Shown here piece by piece: positions 1-8,740 of a stretch of DNA of 64,000 nt. Below the pieces are notes generated by a model, which was given only the letters and a program-made list of their open reading frames with translations, was not told the origin of the DNA and ran no database searches. This DNA comes from an uncultured Clostridia bacterium (GTDB lineage: Bacteria; Bacillota; Clostridia; TANB77; CAG-508): positions 1 to 64,000 of the forward strand of contig CAKPNJ010000002.1 in NCBI GenBank assembly GCA_934168365.1, in the 5' to 3' direction. Position 1 is the first letter of the stretch, and every line of letters starts with the position of its first letter. The position numbers and the translations under genes were made by a program.

Positions 1-79
1 TTTAATATATATTTCTTCATAAATTATCTCACTTTCAAATTACTATTTTTCTAACTAATTACTAAATTGTAATTTGTTA

Positions 80-592
80 TTATTTATTTCTTTTAACAAG
101 TATTACTCCAATTACCGTTATAACAACAATCATAAATGGAGCTACTTTAAAATATACCCACTCAAATGAATGCCATATAGTTCCAATAACTGCCCATTCT
201 GGATTACTATAATCCCAATTTTGATACGGACTACCTAACACAGCTAATAAGATAAATAATAAAATCAAACAAACATCAGTTATTATCAAAGTATTAACAA
301 ATATATTTCTTTTTTGCTTTTGTTTTTTGGATAATTGTTCATTAATGACCTCTAGTTTCTCTGATATTACCTTTAAGTCGTTTTTTTCTTGTTCATCAAT
401 GTTCTCTCCAAGAATTGTACTAACTGGTGTTTCAAATACCTCCGATATAGATATTAACATTTCTGCATCTGGAACAGATAATCCTTGTTCCCATTTCGAT
501 ACTGTTTGTCTTACAACATTTAATTTAACGCTTAATTCTTCTTGAGAAAGTCCTTTATTTTTTCTTAATGTTTTCAAATTATCTTTTAACAT
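80..592 (-). CDS. XRE-family regulator with C-terminal membrane segments
   Basis: A 170-residue protein. Residues about 5-60 form a Cro/C1-type helix-turn-helix (core LSQEELSVKLNVVRQTVSKW). A charged, possibly coiled linker rich in Lys and Glu follows at about 65-95. Two hydrophobic segments lie at about 97-120 and 148-165, so the DNA-binding domain is probably tethered to the membrane. An AAAGGAGG ribosome site sits just upstream of the ATG. It lies in the regulatory end of the conjugative element. The target is unknown. Confidence 0.85.
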   Translation of the reverse strand: MLKDNLKTLRKNKGLSQEELSVKLNVVRQTVSKWEQGLSVPDAEMLISISEVFETPVSTILGENIDEQEKNDLKVISEKLEVINEQLSKKQKQKRNIFVNTLIITDVCLILLFILLAVLGSPYQNWDYSNPEWAVIGTIWHSFEWVYFKVAPFMIVVITVIGVILVKRNK

Positions 593-716
593 TTATAATT
601 CCTCCTTTCGTTAAATAAATTGTATGACAAATACCCTGTTGCTACAAGCAATGCATTTTAACATATCTATTAAACACTGTTATATCATAGCTTTTAACTA
701 ATTTATAAATTGTAAT

Positions 717-1142
717 TTATCTAACAAGTTTCTCTATCGAATTGTATTCATCTCCACTTATTTGATATATACCATTATATGGTTGTTCAATATAATAACT
801 ATTGTTTTTCTTATATACGAATATTGTAGATACTCCAGCTTCTATAAAGTGAAAATCAACTTTTATTTCATCATCAATATTTACAGGTGCATCTTGTATG
901 CTTTCGTTTTTAGTAACTCTTTTTGTACCATTTAAAACATATAGTATATCTTTCATTTCTTCTCTGCCATTAATACTAATATCTTTTTCATTTTGATTTA
1001 ATGAAATACTTTCTAATTTTTCAAGTTGAGGTAAATTGAGTGTATAAGTCCTTCTATCTCTAAAATGATAAAAAACTCCTATCACTAACACTACTAATAC
1101 AATTATACCTAATACTGCAAATAATACATTTTTATTTTTCAT
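717..1142 (-). CDS. Membrane-anchored extracytoplasmic protein, DUF5301-like
   Basis: About 141 residues: one N-terminal membrane anchor (residues about 5-24) and a soluble outer domain with alternating beta-strand pattern ending in a basic tail. The start is placed at the ATG that follows the GGAGGA site at normal spacing; upstream in-frame ATGs overlap or precede that site. The motif LPQLEKLESISLNQ recalls small DUF5301-type proteins, from memory only. No catalytic motif is visible. It may be co-transcribed with the gene at 1173-1457. Confidence 0.65.
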   Translation of the reverse strand: MKNKNVLFAVLGIIVLVVLVIGVFYHFRDRRTYTLNLPQLEKLESISLNQNEKDISINGREEMKDILYVLNGTKRVTKNESIQDAPVNIDDEIKVDFHFIEAGVSTIFVYKKNNSYYIEQPYNGIYQISGDEYNSIEKLVR

Positions 1143-1172
1143 ACCCATTCCTCCAATCATTTCAGCAAATTA

Positions 1173-1457
1173 CTATTTGTGTTTTTGCTTTACTGCAACT
1201 AACTCTTCATTACTCTTAACTTCGTTTTCTTTATAATTATACCTGTATCTCTGCCTCTTTGTATATGTATTATAATTAAGATTATTTAATCTTATTTTTG
1301 CCAACCTAACAAATTCTCTCATCTGTTCTTCAGACAAATCATATTGTATTCTTAACTGATAATAAGTATATTTAATTATATTTTCGTTATCTGCAATTTT
1401 GGAATCCGTGCTTTTAGTAATAAAATTTAATTTGTTTTCTTCAAATTTTTTATTCAT
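1173..1457 (-). CDS. Hypothetical small basic protein
   Basis: A 94-residue protein rich in Lys, Asn and Tyr with no recognised domain. The middle (YDLSEEQMREFVRLAKIRL) is predicted helical. The last third is strongly basic, which would suit nucleic-acid binding, but that is inference. It lies 13 bases upstream of the following membrane-protein gene on the same strand. Confidence 0.5.
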   Translation of the reverse strand: MNKKFEENKLNFITKSTDSKIADNENIIKYTYYQLRIQYDLSEEQMREFVRLAKIRLNNLNYNTYTKRQRYRYNYKENEVKSNEELVAVKQKHK

Positions 1458-1532
1458 ATTTTTTCTCCAAAAATATTATACCATACTTTTTATTTTTTCA
1501 AAACAAAAAGTGTACTTTGTCAGTACACTCTA

Positions 1533-1787
1533 TTAATAATAGATACTATCTAATATATCTCTTAACTTTTTATAATCTTCTTCCGTTATCCCTACTGGAA
1601 GTTCTTTTTCATATCCATAATACTCCGCTACATCTACTCTTAAACACTCAAACTCATACTCTGTATATAATTCATTTTTCAACTCAATCCCCAATGTTTT
1701 TAATGTTTTAATTGCCCAGATATTTTGTGATTCATTAAAAACTGAATACACATCTATTTTTGGAATATTATAATAATCATTCTTCAT
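1533..1787 (-). CDS. Hypothetical small acidic protein
   Basis: An 84-residue acidic protein that I do not recognise. The second half is helical (TEEDYKKLRDILDSIYY). An AT-rich 5' region with possible promoter elements (1788-1994) separates it from the divergent XRE gene at 1995, so the two may share a control region. Confidence 0.5.
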   Translation of the reverse strand: MKNDYYNIPKIDVYSVFNESQNIWAIKTLKTLGIELKNELYTEYEFECLRVDVAEYYGYEKELPVGITEEDYKKLRDILDSIYY

Positions 1788-1994
1788 ATTAAATGACCTC
1801 TTTATTTAAAATTATTGAATAGAATTATGTTCTATTATCATATACTATTTACAGTTTTTTTTCAACCCTTCTATGCTTTTTGTTATATTAAAAAAAATTA
1901 TTTTTTTGCTCTTTGTCAACATCATAGAAACAGCTTTTGTTTTTTATATATTACAATTGTTTTTATCATATTAACAAAAGTTAGGTGAGGATGT

Positions 1995-2252
1995 TTGAAA
2001 ATAAAAAGTATAAATGGTAAATTAAATATTATTGGTAACAATCTGCGAAAATACAGAGAAATGCGTGGTCTTTCTCAAAGAGATTTAAGTCAAAGATTAG
2101 AATTATATGGTCTTCGAATTTATTATTCAGATATTCACAAGATTGAGCATTACACTAAGACTGTTAGAGATTATGAAGTAAAAGGATTTTGTAAAGCTCT
2201 CAATATCTCGCTTGAAGAATTATATGAGAATACAGATAGTGAATTTGAATAA
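1995..2252 (+). CDS. XRE-family HTH regulator (paralogue 1)
   Basis: An 85-residue protein made almost entirely of a Cro/C1 helix-turn-helix. The start is TTG at 1995, directly after GGTGAGG. It aligns along its whole length with the protein at 4178-4438: both have NIIG near the start, SDI.KIEH in the middle, TVRD(Y/F)E, then LEELY or AEELF. The element therefore carries a duplicated regulator pair. It ends in SEFE, a short form of the acidic tail seen on many proteins of this element. Confidence 0.8.
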   Translation: MKIKSINGKLNIIGNNLRKYREMRGLSQRDLSQRLELYGLRIYYSDIHKIEHYTKTVRDYEVKGFCKALNISLEELYENTDSEFE

Positions 2253-2256
2253 ATTT

Positions 2257-2285
2257 GAGTAGGTTATATACCTACTCTCCTTTTT
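2257..2285. terminator. Bidirectional terminator between convergent genes
   Basis: GAGTAGGT-TATAT-ACCTACTC forms an 8-bp hairpin followed by a T-rich run. It lies between the stop of the XRE gene on the plus strand and the last codons of the minus-strand receiver gene, and overlaps the end of the latter. Confidence 0.7.
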
Positions 2286-2743
2286 AATATATTACAGAAT
2301 CTTTCAAAGAAATTTTCTCTATGAAATTTGACTCCTGTATCTTGCATCAAAATCAATCTTTTTGGATACACCTCTTCATATATATCGTTCATTTTATTAA
2401 GCAGTCTATCATTATTAAAAGGTTTGTCTAAATAATATCTTATATTTAATCTTCTTATATCTTCTATATAGCACATTGCCATTGCAGATATTATAAAGAA
2501 GATAGGCTTATATTCTTCATCCTTATATTTTTCTATAATATTAAATCCTGTATATTGATCGTTTCGCTTTAAATCTGTTATAACAACATTTGGCTTTTCC
2601 TTTTCTATTAATTCTATTTCCTCCTCATCATTTGTTGCGATTCCTACTACTTTAAATCTTGTGTCTTTTTCAATTGATGATTTCATAAAATCAACTAATG
2701 CTAAATTATCATCAGCAATTATGACCTTTAGAATTTCTTCCAT
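2264..2743 (-). CDS. Stand-alone response-regulator receiver protein
   Basis: About 159 residues. Residues about 5-125 form a CheY-like receiver domain: acidic pair in VIIADDN, phospho-acceptor Asp in VITDLK, conserved Ser in FIISA and Lys in YYLDKPF. There is no DNA-binding or enzymatic output domain, only a basic helix of about 35 residues at the C-terminus. No partner histidine kinase is in the window. The ATG chosen is nine bases after AAAGGG; the ATG three codons upstream touches that site. The closest impression is the receiver half of Spo0A, which is inference. Confidence 0.75.
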   Translation of the reverse strand: MEEILKVIIADDNLALVDFMKSSIEKDTRFKVVGIATNDEEEIELIEKEKPNVVITDLKRNDQYTGFNIIEKYKDEEYKPIFFIISAMAMCYIEDIRRLNIRYYLDKPFNNDRLLNKMNDIYEEVYPKRLILMQDTGVKFHRENFFERFCNILKRRVGI

Positions 2744-2796
2744 TATATTCATCCCTTTCTTGCTATTATCATATTAACAAGACGTGTAAAAAAAAA

Positions 2797-2994
2797 TCAT
2801 AATTCCAAATCTTTTACTATAATTATTTTTCCATTTTCTACTTCAATTTTTAGTTTATCAAGTCGATGTATATCAAAATATTCTCTTACTTCAACTGGAA
2901 GTTTTATTCTTCCAAAGACATCAACTTTTTGCAACATATAATACTTTTCAATGTTTTTTAATACTTCTTCTTTACTCGGCTTTTTATATTTCAT
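2797..2994 (-). CDS. AbrB/SpoVT-type DNA-binding protein
   Basis: About 65 residues. The C-terminal half has the swapped-hairpin AbrB pattern: a short strand ending in GRIKLPVEVRE, then a hydrophobic strand ending in IIIVK. Such proteins bind DNA as dimers and act as transition-state regulators or as antitoxins. No toxin gene is adjacent. The ATG at 2994 is preferred over an upstream GTG because AAAAGG precedes it. An inverted repeat lies just upstream at 3021-3046. Confidence 0.7.
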   Translation of the reverse strand: MKYKKPSKEEVLKNIEKYYMLQKVDVFGRIKLPVEVREYFDIHRLDKLKIEVENGKIIIVKDLEL

Positions 2995-3020
2995 ATTTAT
3001 ATAATATATCCTTTTCACTT

Positions 3021-3046
3021 TTGCTAGTTTTCTTCAAAACTAGCAA
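3021..3046. promoter_or_regulatory. Inverted-repeat operator candidate
   Basis: TTGCTAGTTTT-CTTC-AAAACTAGCAA is a perfect 11-bp inverted repeat between the divergent AbrB-like and XRE genes. Partial copies of the half-site (AGTAGCAC, AGCAACTA) occur further along the same intergenic region at about 3085-3135. This suits a dimeric repressor. Which of the two flanking regulators binds is unknown. Confidence 0.5.
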
Positions 3047-3188
3047 CTATTTATAGTATAACACTTTTTCTTCTTCATTACAAGCAACTACTTAACAAAT
3101 GTGAAGTTTTTTCTCATTTCTTCAAAAGTAGCACATATATTATTTTTCTTTCTTGTTATACTAATCATAGAAAGGAAGATAATATAGT

Positions 3189-3425
3189 ATGACATTAACA
3201 GATGCTGTTCGTCAGCGAATTAAAAATCTTTTAAAAGAAAACAATATGAATCTCTGGAGTTTATATAAGGCAACTGGAGTTTCTGCATCAACATTAACTT
3301 ATTTTGTTAATCAAAAACGAGGTCTTATAACACTAAAAACTTTACTCCATATTTGCGAAGGTTTTAATATTGAGTTAAAAGAATTTTTCGATGATCCACT
3401 ATTTAAAGATGTTGAAGAAGATTAA
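3189..3425 (+). CDS. XRE-family HTH regulator
   Basis: A 78-residue single-domain helix-turn-helix protein. The recognition region reads NLWSLYKATGVSASTLTYFV, followed by the typical LLHICEGFNIELKEFF closing helix. GAAAGGAAG precedes the ATG. It ends in an acidic EED. Its small size is typical of repressors of mobile elements. Confidence 0.85.
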   Translation: MTLTDAVRQRIKNLLKENNMNLWSLYKATGVSASTLTYFVNQKRGLITLKTLLHICEGFNIELKEFFDDPLFKDVEED

Positions 3426-3430
3426 TCATA

Positions 3431-3466
3431 CACTAATGTTCATTTTTTTGAATATTAGTGTTTTTT
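3431..3466. terminator. Terminator between convergent genes
   Basis: CACTAATGTTC and GAATATTAGTG pair around a T-rich loop and are followed by six T on the plus strand. The hairpin separates the XRE gene from the convergent gene ending at 3465. Confidence 0.7.
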
Positions 3467-3995
3467 AGTAATTTCTTTTAATTATTTCTAATATTTTTGA
3501 AATCTCTAAATTTTTATTTGTTGTTACTTCCATTAGGTCATCTTTTCTTCTTTCAACTTGATTTTCTTGATCCTTATTATCTATATTTTTATCAAAAATT
3601 GTAGAATGTGTTTCGATAAATTTTCTTGCCCCTTCTCTTGTAATAAAGTAAATGATCTCTTCTTCTCCAACCATTATTCTAAATACAGGTTGTCCCAAAA
3701 TAACATTGTCTTCTATTCTAACTTTTTGATTTCTTAATGTTTCTGCTATATTTTTTAAATATTCATAATCATTAATCTCTACCTGCATCTTTTGTTTTGT
3801 AAATAAATAATTTTCTATATTATTTAATGTTTTTTCTATTATATCAATCTCACTTTTTTCGATATCTTGTTGTTCTATTTTTTGTAGCATTGTTATTATT
3901 CTACTTTCTCCAATACTTGTATCAATTTGAATATCATCTAAAATCTTTCTTGCTTTTTCTTTTATTTCTATTATTTTTTCATCCATAATACTCAT
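3465..3995 (-). CDS. Hypothetical helical protein under XRE control
   Basis: About 176 residues, mainly helical and charged, with a possible coiled coil at about 5-90 and a beta-rich patch near 100-125 (FRIMVGEEEIIYFITREGARK). No family recognised. The ATG at 3995 follows AGGAG directly; an upstream in-frame ATG would put coding sequence through the operator at 4000-4021 and is unlikely. It is transcribed divergently from the XRE gene at 4178, and an identical operator copy lies near each gene. Confidence 0.6.
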   Translation of the reverse strand: MSIMDEKIIEIKEKARKILDDIQIDTSIGESRIITMLQKIEQQDIEKSEIDIIEKTLNNIENYLFTKQKMQVEINDYEYLKNIAETLRNQKVRIEDNVILGQPVFRIMVGEEEIIYFITREGARKFIETHSTIFDKNIDNKDQENQVERRKDDLMEVTTNKNLEISKILEIIKRNY

Positions 3996-3999
3996 CTCC

Positions 4000-4021
4000 T
4001 TTTTAATAGACTGTACTCTAT
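4000..4021. promoter_or_regulatory. Operator copy 1
   Basis: Contains the near-palindrome ATAGACTGTACTCTAT within a 22-base block that is repeated without change at 4099-4120. It sits about 10 bases downstream of the -10 box of the minus-strand promoter at 4031-4059 and next to the ribosome site of the gene starting at 3995. Binding there would block transcription. Confidence 0.6.
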
Positions 4022-4030
4022 TATTAAATA

Positions 4031-4059
4031 ATTTTACAACTTTTAACATTTTTTGTAAA
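4031..4059 (-). promoter_or_regulatory. Promoter for the 3465-3995 gene
   Basis: On the minus strand TTTACA (4059-4054) and TAAAAT (4036-4031) are 17 bases apart, matching a sigma-A promoter. Operator copy 1 begins just downstream. Confidence 0.5.
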
Positions 4060-4098
4060 TAGATTTTAAGTTTTATTTTCTTAAATCTGGAAATGCTA

Positions 4099-4120
4099 TT
4101 TTTAATAGACTGTACTCTAT
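4099..4120. promoter_or_regulatory. Operator copy 2
   Basis: Second exact 22-base copy of the block at 4000-4021, in the same orientation, 58-79 bases upstream of the plus-strand XRE gene at 4178. The pair probably lets one dimeric repressor control both divergent genes. The XRE protein at 4178-4438 is the natural candidate for autoregulation (inference). Confidence 0.6.
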
Positions 4121-4177
4121 GAAGTTTAAAACAATTTCATAGTAAAATATTTTAAGTGAATTTTAATAGGAGTAATT

Positions 4178-4438
4178 ATGGAATTTAATAAATTTGAAGA
4201 TTCTTCTTATAATATCATAGGAAGTAAATTAAAATTAGTAAGAGAAAAGCTAAATATATCTCAAGACAAATTAAGTAATCAACTATCACTATTAGGGATT
4301 ACATTATATCAGTCAGATATTTTTAAAATAGAACATAATCAAAGAACTGTACGAGATTTTGAATTATGGGGAATTTGTTCCGTATTAGGAATAAAAGCTG
4401 AAGAATTATTTGATCCTGATACTAATAAAAAAGTTTAA
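4178..4438 (+). CDS. XRE-family HTH regulator (paralogue 2)
   Basis: An 86-residue single-domain Cro/C1 helix-turn-helix protein, paralogous to the one at 1995-2252. The start follows AGGAG. The ISQDKLSNQLSLLGITLYQSD region contains the DNA-contacting helices. Two identical operators lie upstream, so it probably represses its own operon and the divergent gene. Confidence 0.85.
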   Translation: MEFNKFEDSSYNIIGSKLKLVREKLNISQDKLSNQLSLLGITLYQSDIFKIEHNQRTVRDFELWGICSVLGIKAEELFDPDTNKKV

Positions 4439-4439
4439 G

Positions 4440-4862
4440 AAGTATCTAATCTCTAGATGTTTCTTATTTTTTTTGGTATTTCTAAACCCTGAAAGCCTTG
4501 AGCTGAAATGTTAGTGTATTATTCCTTTATTCATAAAAAATAATACACTATAAATTAAACCCCTCAGCCCATCGCCTCATTTATAGTAGTCTAGTATGTA
4601 GTTATAAAAAACTACTGCAAATGCTGTTATTTTACTAACTCTGTTCATTCTTGCCCAAACTTTCTACATTTGCATATTCTATTACAAGTTTTGCCACCGA
4701 TACTCTTTTTTTATTGTGAGTTTATGTTCTAAAATCTCACCGACACATATATCTTCAAATAGACTGCTTAAAGATACTGCAGGTCAATTTTATGCATCAG
4801 CTGACCAAACTTATCCCTTTATTATTTTAGAACGAGTTTAAGGCATCTCTCGTTCTGAACAA
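4440..4862. other. Structured non-coding region
   Basis: About 420 bases without a convincing gene. It has several inverted repeats: AGTGTATTATT/AATAATACACT (4513-4523 with 4539-4549), GGTCA/TGACC (4782-4786 with 4802-4806), and AGAACGAG/CTCGTTCT (4829-4836 with 4849-4856). It is more GC-rich than nearby intergenic DNA. It could be a structured RNA, an origin of replication or a transfer-related site. None can be chosen from sequence alone. Confidence 0.4.
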
Positions 4863-4863
4863 G

Positions 4864-4893
4864 AAAAACACCCATAAGATTTATAGGTGTTTT
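4864..4893. terminator. Terminator
   Basis: AAAACACC and GGTGTTTT flank a 13-base loop, with A-rich and T-rich edges on both sides, so it can act in either direction. It lies downstream of the minus-strand gene ending at 4929 and would end the long transfer operon. Confidence 0.75.
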
Positions 4894-4928
4894 CATTCAA
4901 AATATTTAATTTTTTATAATTTAAAAGT

Positions 4929-5531
4929 TTATTCCAATTCTTCCTCCACAATATTTTGTATGCTCTCCTCAATGGCTTGTTGTAGCTCTTTATAATTATG
5001 TGGTGTTATATATACTTCAACTCCATCTATATCTATATTATTACTAATAAAATTAGTTTCATTGATTTTCATTTTTATTATATTATACATTAGCTTTCTT
5101 TGTTCTTTATCATTTGTTTGTTCCCCCACAAATTGATTTATTAAATGTCTAATACTTATATATGGATTATTAAACAAACACTTTTCTATGTAGTAGCCAC
5201 TAAATTCTTTTAGCATATCTATTTGAGAAAATTTATCTATATAATAACTATTTTCTTTAATTTCATCAATATCATAATAATACGGGCAATACTCTGTATA
5301 AAAAATCATATCAAAATTTCCTGCTTTATCTAAATTTACATCTGCCACTCTCTCATCTCTATAAATTCTTTCCAGTATTAAATTTTTAAACTTTGCTACA
5401 TTTTCTCCATAGTCATTTATATTGATTATATTGCTAAACTCCCAACAATCTCTTATTCCATCTTCTACAACTTTATTTGCATAGAATCTTATCAATTCAT
5501 CTTTAGTTATCTCTATCTTAAATTTTTTCAA
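4929..5531 (-). CDS. Hypothetical protein with acidic C-terminal tail
   Basis: A 200-residue protein, Tyr- and Glu-rich, with no recognised domain or membrane segment. It is the last gene of the element's main minus-strand set, 55 bases after the adhesin gene. It ends in VEEELE, encoded by almost the same DNA as the ends of at least eight other genes of this element. Good ribosome site (GGAGG) before ATG. Confidence 0.6.
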   Translation of the reverse strand: MKKFKIEITKDELIRFYANKVVEDGIRDCWEFSNIININDYGENVAKFKNLILERIYRDERVADVNLDKAGNFDMIFYTEYCPYYYDIDEIKENSYYIDKFSQIDMLKEFSGYYIEKCLFNNPYISIRHLINQFVGEQTNDKEQRKLMYNIIKMKINETNFISNNIDIDGVEVYITPHNYKELQQAIEESIQNIVEEELE

Positions 5532-5554
5532 TTTTCCTCCATAATAAATAAATT

Positions 5555-5578
5555 AGAGAGAGCTCAAAAGCCCTCTCC
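5555..5578 (-). terminator. Weak hairpin after the adhesin gene
   Basis: GAGAGGGCTTTTGAGCTCTCTC on the minus strand forms a short stem 9 bases after the adhesin stop. The following run is only moderately T-rich, so it may be a partial terminator. Confidence 0.4.
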
Positions 5579-5586
5579 TATAATTT

Positions 5587-8500
5587 CTACATACCTGTTC
5601 TTGGTAATTTTTTCACAGGCACTTCCTTCTCATACAATTTTGTAGTATGATCATCTTCATCCCAAACCATATATGTCTTGTTATATCCCTCTATTCTCGT
5701 TTTATTTGTAAATATATCATCATTTTGCACATTAGAGTTTACTCTTACAAATATATATGGATTTATAACTGATTCAAAACCTACATCAACTGTTCCAAAA
5801 TCTGCTTTAAATTCTGTTACATACTCATCCGCTTCTAATTCTAACTTTGAAAAGTCTATATAGTTGTTAACTTGTGTATTTAGATTATCTTTTAATAATT
5901 TGTAATCATTCTTGTTAGTTTTATAATATATAGAATAATTTAAGTCTTGATTATATGTTCCAGTTATTAATTTTGTAATCCTTACATAGTCCGTAGGCAA
6001 ATAGTCATACCAATTAAAATGATTTAATTTTACATTTCCTGCATTCTTAATATGGAAATCGTAACGAATTTCTTGATTTGCTGTTGTCTGAATTATTCCT
6101 GTTTTTTCAATATCAACATCAGGTTTTTCTGATTCGTTTGTGATTTCTACACTTACGATCTCTTGATGCTCTTTTATTTCTGCCTCAAATGTATTATCAT
6201 TTAATAAATACCATTCACCTGATTCCACTTCTTTTATAAAGTAACAGCCTTTATCAAGTAATTTAGTAATAGCAGTTCCATCTTCTGATGTAGTTATTTC
6301 ATCGACTAAATTGTTGTTTGAATCATATACTTCGAATTTAACATTTTCTATTGGACTAGCTTTTTCCTTACCATTTATAAAGTTATCATCTTCACTTGTT
6401 TTTATAACTTTAATTTGACCTTTTATTCTTTCATTTGTTATCTCTAGTTTTGAAGTTATATCTGTTGTAACATCTACTTTTATTATATCTTTGTTTAAAA
6501 TATGCATATTGTCAGTCTTTGTCTCTTTTAGAATATATTCACCAATAGGAATTCGTGATGTTATAGCATACCCATCTTTGTTAGTTACAATAGTTTCTAC
6601 AACTTCACCATTAGAATTTATAACTTGAAATTCAACTCCCTCTAGTTTAATCTCTTTATCCTCTGCATCTAATTTATATACTTCAATTTGTCCTTTTAAT
6701 TTTTCATTTGTTATTGTTATTTCTGTAGTCTCATTCCACTTTATATCAGCCTCGTATGTTTCTTCTGATATTTTATATATCTTATTTGTTTTTAATTCTC
6801 TTATAGTAGCAATACCTGTTCTAATATTTGGAATATAAGCAATTCCATTTTCATCAGAAGTAGCAGTATATTTGTATCCATCTTTATCAATAATTTCAAA
6901 TTCTACATCTGATACAGGTAATTTGTTATTATCTAAATCAACTTTATATATCTTCAAATTACCTTTCTTATGCTCATTCTCAAATTGTATAGTTTTTATT
7001 TTATCTTCTTCTACCGTTACAGTTTTTACTTCATCATTTAGAACATATTCCTCATTAGTACCCAAACTTACTTCTTTTATTTTATAATTTCCAATTGGAA
7101 TACGAGATGTTACAGCTTCACCTTCAGAATTTGTTTTTATTGTTTCAATAATATTATTGTTCTTATCTATTATTTGAAACTCAACTCCTTCTAGTTTTAC
7201 TTCGTTATAATCTGCATCTACTTTGATTATTCTTATTTGACCTTTCTTCTTTTCATTCTCAACTTTATATTCCATTGTTTTATTCCAATTTATTACAACA
7301 TTTTGGTCAATTGCTAAATTATATTCTTTTTTAGTTAACGTTTCTCTTAAAGTATAGTTTCCAGTATTTATATTTTTTACTTCTGCAATACCATTTACAT
7401 CAGTTATTAAATGCTTTACAATATTTCCATTAGAATCAATTAAATCAAATTCTACTGCTCCTAATGTTAAATCGTTATCATCCTTATCAACTTTATATAT
7501 TTTTAAATTTCCTTTTTTATGCTCATTTGTTATATTTTTAGTAGAAGTTTCACTTGGATTTATAACTATATCATAAATAACATTGTTATTTATATAATTA
7601 TCATTGCTTTTCTTTTCTCTTATTTTATAATTTCCAGGTTTTATCTTATTGAATTCTAAAATTCCTCTATTGTCAGTCGTTCCTGTCGCAATTACATTGC
7701 CATTAGAATCTACTAATTCAAATATTGTATTATCAATCGGTTTATTAGTTTCCACATCTGTCTTATTTATTTTTAAATTACCAAATATATTTATTTTGAT
7801 ATTTAATGGCATTGAAACTGGATCGTTATAATTTAATGAATACAATTGATTTTGCACACCTTCTTTAAAAGTAAAGAATACTGTTGTATCATTATCTACT
7901 GTCTCCTCCTTTATTATTCCCCAAGATTTCATCTTATCTTCTGTTATTTTTAGATTTTCTTTTGTATAGTTTTTATCTACAATTATTGTCATTGTGTTTT
8001 CACCAATATTATGTTGAATTCTAACTCCATCTACATTTTTATCAAAACTAACAAAATCTTTTAAAACATTATTAGTATCAGTTAATACTGTAGATGTTCC
8101 TACATCCACATTTATTGTTGAATATACAAAACTAGGTTGTTTTTGCATATTTGCTATTTGGTTATCAATTTTTGTTTTAAAACTCTCATATTGACTTTGT
8201 ATAGATGCATCTACAAATTTTGCATCACTTTGTCCCATTGATTCCCAAACATATTGCTGTGTAAATACATAATCAATCAGTTTTTCTCTGTTATCTTCTG
8301 ACATTATCCCTCCGTTCATTACCCAATTACCATACTTATTATACCACCCGAAAGTATGCAACTTTACAAGCTCTCTTTACAGCTGGATCACTTGGTACAC
8401 TATGTGTCGCTGATTCTATTGTACCTGTAGGAGAGTTAATAAAATGTTCTCCACAAAATACTGTTATTTTTTCTCCTGTATTGTAATTTACAAGTCTACG

Positions 8501-8680
8501 CAACAACATTCCTACATTATTTTTATTTTCAGTAGTAAAAATTCTTGAATCCCATTGTCCTGCTACCCATTTGCCAGTCCCTGTACTACTAACAGCAAAA
8601 ACAGGTTGAATTGTTCCTACTAACATTATCACTAACATTAAAATTGCTAGTATTTTATTGTTTAAACTTATTCTATTCAT
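5587..8680 (-). CDS. Thioester/Cna-B repeat surface adhesin, needs +1 shift
   Basis: Read as one gene it gives about 1030 residues. A signal peptide occupies residues 1-29. A thioester (TQXA) domain follows, with a Cys in VFCGEH and FTQQYVW further on. At least six Cna-B (SpaA-type) repeats come next, each with strands like K.GQI.V.K and (G/T)NY.(I/L)(K/R)E. An SdrD/DUF11-like segment and a final KLPRTGM end the protein. The zero frame stops after CGG-GTG-GTA-TAA near 8350. Skipping the C gives AYF-G-WYNKYG and the rest of the TQXA domain, so the two pieces belong together. The LPRTG sorting motif lacks the usual hydrophobic anchor and basic tail. A sortase gene lies two genes upstream. Likely role: cell-cell attachment during conjugation. 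Confidence 0.85.
8348..8350 (-). other. CGG +1 frameshift site in the adhesin
   Basis: Codons read TTT-CGG-GTG-GTA-TAA in frame zero. Dropping the C gives TTT-GGG-TGG-TAT and restores the thioester domain over more than 900 codons. Confidence 0.85.
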
Positions 8681-8690
8681 TTAAAAATTT

Positions 8691-8724
8691 CCTCCAAAAA
8701 AAGAACAAGTCCTAAACTTGTTCT
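8691..8724 (-). terminator. Terminator upstream of the adhesin
   Basis: On the minus strand AGAACAAGT-TTAGG-ACTTGTTCT followed by seven T. It lies 16 bases after the +1-frame stop of the upstream gene (8741), which supports that stop as the true end. Confidence 0.85.
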
Positions 8725-8740
8725 AAAACAATTTAATTTC

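Noticed and set aside
1..79. tRNA, rRNA or integrase at the left edge
   Set aside because: I saw no cloverleaf-like sequence or recombinase motif here or elsewhere in the window; the element end is probably outside.
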